Shown one piece after another: positions 39,959 through 41,319 of a DNA stretch of 41,319 nt. The notes under the pieces were generated by a model. The model was not told the origin of the DNA, did not search any database, and saw nothing but the letters and a program-made list of their open reading frames with translations. The position numbers and the translations under genes were made by a program. This DNA comes from JABJMC01 sp964473745 (lineage in GTDB: Bacteria; Patescibacteriota; Gracilibacteria; UBA1369; UBA12473). Numbering within the stretch: position 1 is the first letter of the stretch; each line of letters begins with the position of its first letter. Where the stretch lies: NCBI GenBank assembly GCA_964473745.1, contig CAYYQE010000013.1:1-41319 (forward strand), written 5' to 3'.

Positions 39959-41319
39959 AAACCATTTTTTAAGTTTTTCTATAGGCAGGGTGTTTAGTAC
40001 ATCCTTTTTTTCAAGCCAACCCCGTCGCGCGGTCACAATCCCAAACCGCATCAAATTTAGCTGATCCGTGGCGTGAGCATCTGTATTTATGACGAATTTT
40101 GCGCCATGATCCTTGGCTAGGCGCGCGTTCCCTCCACTTAAATCCAATCTGGTGTTGGCGTTAATTTCTAGGGCCACTCGGTTCTTTTTGGCAGCGCGGG
40201 CGATTTCTACAATATCCACTTCATAAGGTTCCCTCTGATTTACAATTTGGCCGGTGGGATGCCCCAAAACATGTATATAAGGATTTGAGATCGCTTTCAC
40301 AATGCGCGCTGTTTGTTCAGCCGCCGGAAGGGTGAATTTGGTATGCACGGAAGCCGTCACCACATCCAGCATTTTCAAAATTTCATCCGGATAATCCAGC
40401 GATCCATCCGCCAAAATATCCACTTCCGCCCCCTTAAAAATCGTAAAACCACGTAGTTTTTTATTAAGCGCATCTACCTCTTTTATTTGATCCATAATCC
40501 GGTCCGTATCTAGACCATGCGCCACGCGTGCCGAAGTTGAATGATCGGCCACACACAGATATTCGTAACCTAGTTTTTTGGACGCCGCCACCATTTCCTC
40601 GAGCGTATTACGTCCATCACTCCAATTAGTATGCAAGTGAAGATCGCCTCGAATATCCGCAAGTTCCAGTGGTTTCGGCAATTTTTCATCAAATCCCGCC
40701 TTAATTTCTCCTTGATCCTCGCGCAGTTCCGGAATGATGTAGGGGAGCCCTAAAGTTTTAAAAATCTCTTTTTCTGTTTTTCCAGCCACTGATTTTTCTC
40801 CTTTAAAAACACCATATTCATTAATTTTTAGACCTTTTTTTATAGCTAGCTTTCGAGTCGCGATATTGTGATTTTTGGAGCCAGTAAAATAATAAAGCGC
40901 CGCCCCAAAACTTTTTTCATCCACCACGCGCAAATCAACCTGCACGCCGCCCTCTAACACCAGACTAGCCTTGGTATCACCCTGGGCCAGCACCGTACTT
41001 ACATCCTGATGCGCCAAAAAATGATCAATAATTTTATCATGATTTTTCCCAGTCGCCAGAATATCGATATCACCAACTGTTTCCCTTCCTCGGCGTAGGC
41101 TTCCGGCATATTCTACTCGCTTTACCGACGGACAATCTTGCATGTATTTAAGCAAAAATTCCGCCAAAAAAGTAGCTGTTATCAGATGAGCGCGAGCCAT
41201 ATGCTTTTCGTGTTCTTTGATCGCTTTTATAATATCAGCCTGACTTTTTTCACCCATTCCCTCTAACTCCGCAATTACTCCCTTTTCAGCCGCTGTTTTT
41301 AATTTTCCCACATTATCAA
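39950..41319 (-). CDS. polX: DNA polymerase X family protein with PHP domain, C-terminal part (5' end outside window)
   Basis: A bacterial PolX, used in DNA repair and gap filling. The frame is open to the window edge; the GTG at 41309-41311 is an internal codon and the N-terminal helix-hairpin-helix region is missing. Visible are the second HhH remnant (LEGMGEKSQADIIKAI), the polymerase palm YAGSLRRGRETVGDIDIL with two catalytic Asp and the third in GVQVDLRVV, the thumb, and the C-terminal PHP domain with DLHLHTNWSDG, VADHSTSARVAHGL, HVLGHPTG and NTDAHAT, the metal-binding set of a 3'-5' exonuclease or phosphatase. All catalytic residues I can check are intact. Confidence 0.93.
   Translation of the reverse strand, partial: DNVGKLKTAAEKGVIAELEGMGEKSQADIIKAIKEHEKHMARAHLITATFLAEFLLKYMQDCPSVKRVEYAGSLRRGRETVGDIDILATGKNHDKIIDHFLAHQDVSTVLAQGDTKASLVLEGGVQVDLRVVDEKSFGAALYYFTGSKNHNIATRKLAIKKGLKINEYGVFKGEKSVAGKTEKEIFKTLGLPYIIPELREDQGEIKAGFDEKLPKPLELADIRGDLHLHTNWSDGRNTLEEMVAASKKLGYEYLCVADHSTSARVAHGLDTDRIMDQIKEVDALNKKLRGFTIFKGAEVDILADGSLDYPDEILKMLDVVTASVHTKFTLPAAEQTARIVKAISNPYIHVLGHPTGQIVNQREPYEVDIVEIARAAKKNRVALEINANTRLDLSGGNARLAKDHGAKFVINTDAHATDQLNLMRFGIVTARRGWLEKKDVLNTLPIEKLKKWFSL

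Noticed and set aside
1..41319. Alternative genetic code (TGA read as Gly) as in Gracilibacteria
   Set aside because: TGA ends well-defined genes at their expected length, for example the phosphate permease and PolX, and no conserved Gly is encoded by TGA.

Overview
This window reads as chromosome of a bacterium with a small, compact genome, most likely a member of the Candidate Phyla Radiation. Peregrinibacteria is my best guess, because the window carries purine and aromatic amino-acid genes that most other CPR groups lack; this is an inference from gene content and cannot be proven here. TGA is used as a normal stop (for example at the ends of the phosphate permease gene and the DNA polymerase X/PHP gene), so the Gracilibacteria/Absconditabacteria code is excluded. 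Genes are tightly packed, often overlap by 4-17 bases, mostly lack a clear Shine-Dalgarno sequence, and several leaders carry a TTAAACCCTC-like motif instead. No insertion sequence, phage, CRISPR array or rRNA gene was seen.

Layout. 1-5392: the end of RNase III (cut by the window edge), two unknown genes and a UPF0489/arginase-fold protein on the minus strand, a CAU-anticodon tRNA (probably Ile2), ribosomal protein S20 with its own promoter and terminator, then on the plus strand a YtxH protein with a histone-H1-like tail and a prephenate dehydrogenase-prephenate dehydratase-ACT fusion. 5393-5738: a convergent intergenic region with two 68-base inverted-repeat elements that share identical arms and show a compensatory base-pair swap. 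5739-13799 (all minus): a long run secE-nusG-(acidic membrane protein)-rplK-rplA-metallo-hydrolase-dut-dTMP kinase-folD-purF-purD, joining translation/transcription factors with nucleotide and one-carbon metabolism.

13951-23329 (plus): the most unusual part of the window. Two membrane proteins are each built from three tandem VirB2/TrbC-type pilin hairpins. They are followed by a 1688-residue secreted protein that carries one more such hairpin ahead of about ten PKD-like domains and a C-terminal membrane anchor, and by a 781-residue protein with a Pro/Ala-rich N-terminus, three membrane helices and six PKD domains. This looks like a cell-envelope or surface-appendage system made from covalently linked pilin units plus long PKD stalks.

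23339-31555 (mostly minus): a fumarase/aspartase-type lyase, RlmE and a GGQ-containing ribosome-rescue factor, a divergent zinc-ribbon protein, and a five-gene run (split transketolase, aminotransferase, 2-hydroxyacid dehydrogenase, glycerate 2-kinase) that fits a serine/hydroxypyruvate/glycerate route into glycolysis. 31659-41319: a lipoprotein, a ketol-acid reductoisomerase homologue that has lost two of its four metal-binding acidic residues, a very cysteine-rich protein, a TrmB-type regulator divergent from a TauE/SafE permease, a PiT phosphate permease, rsmG, rsmE, a tiny membrane protein and a PolX/PHP protein cut by the window end.
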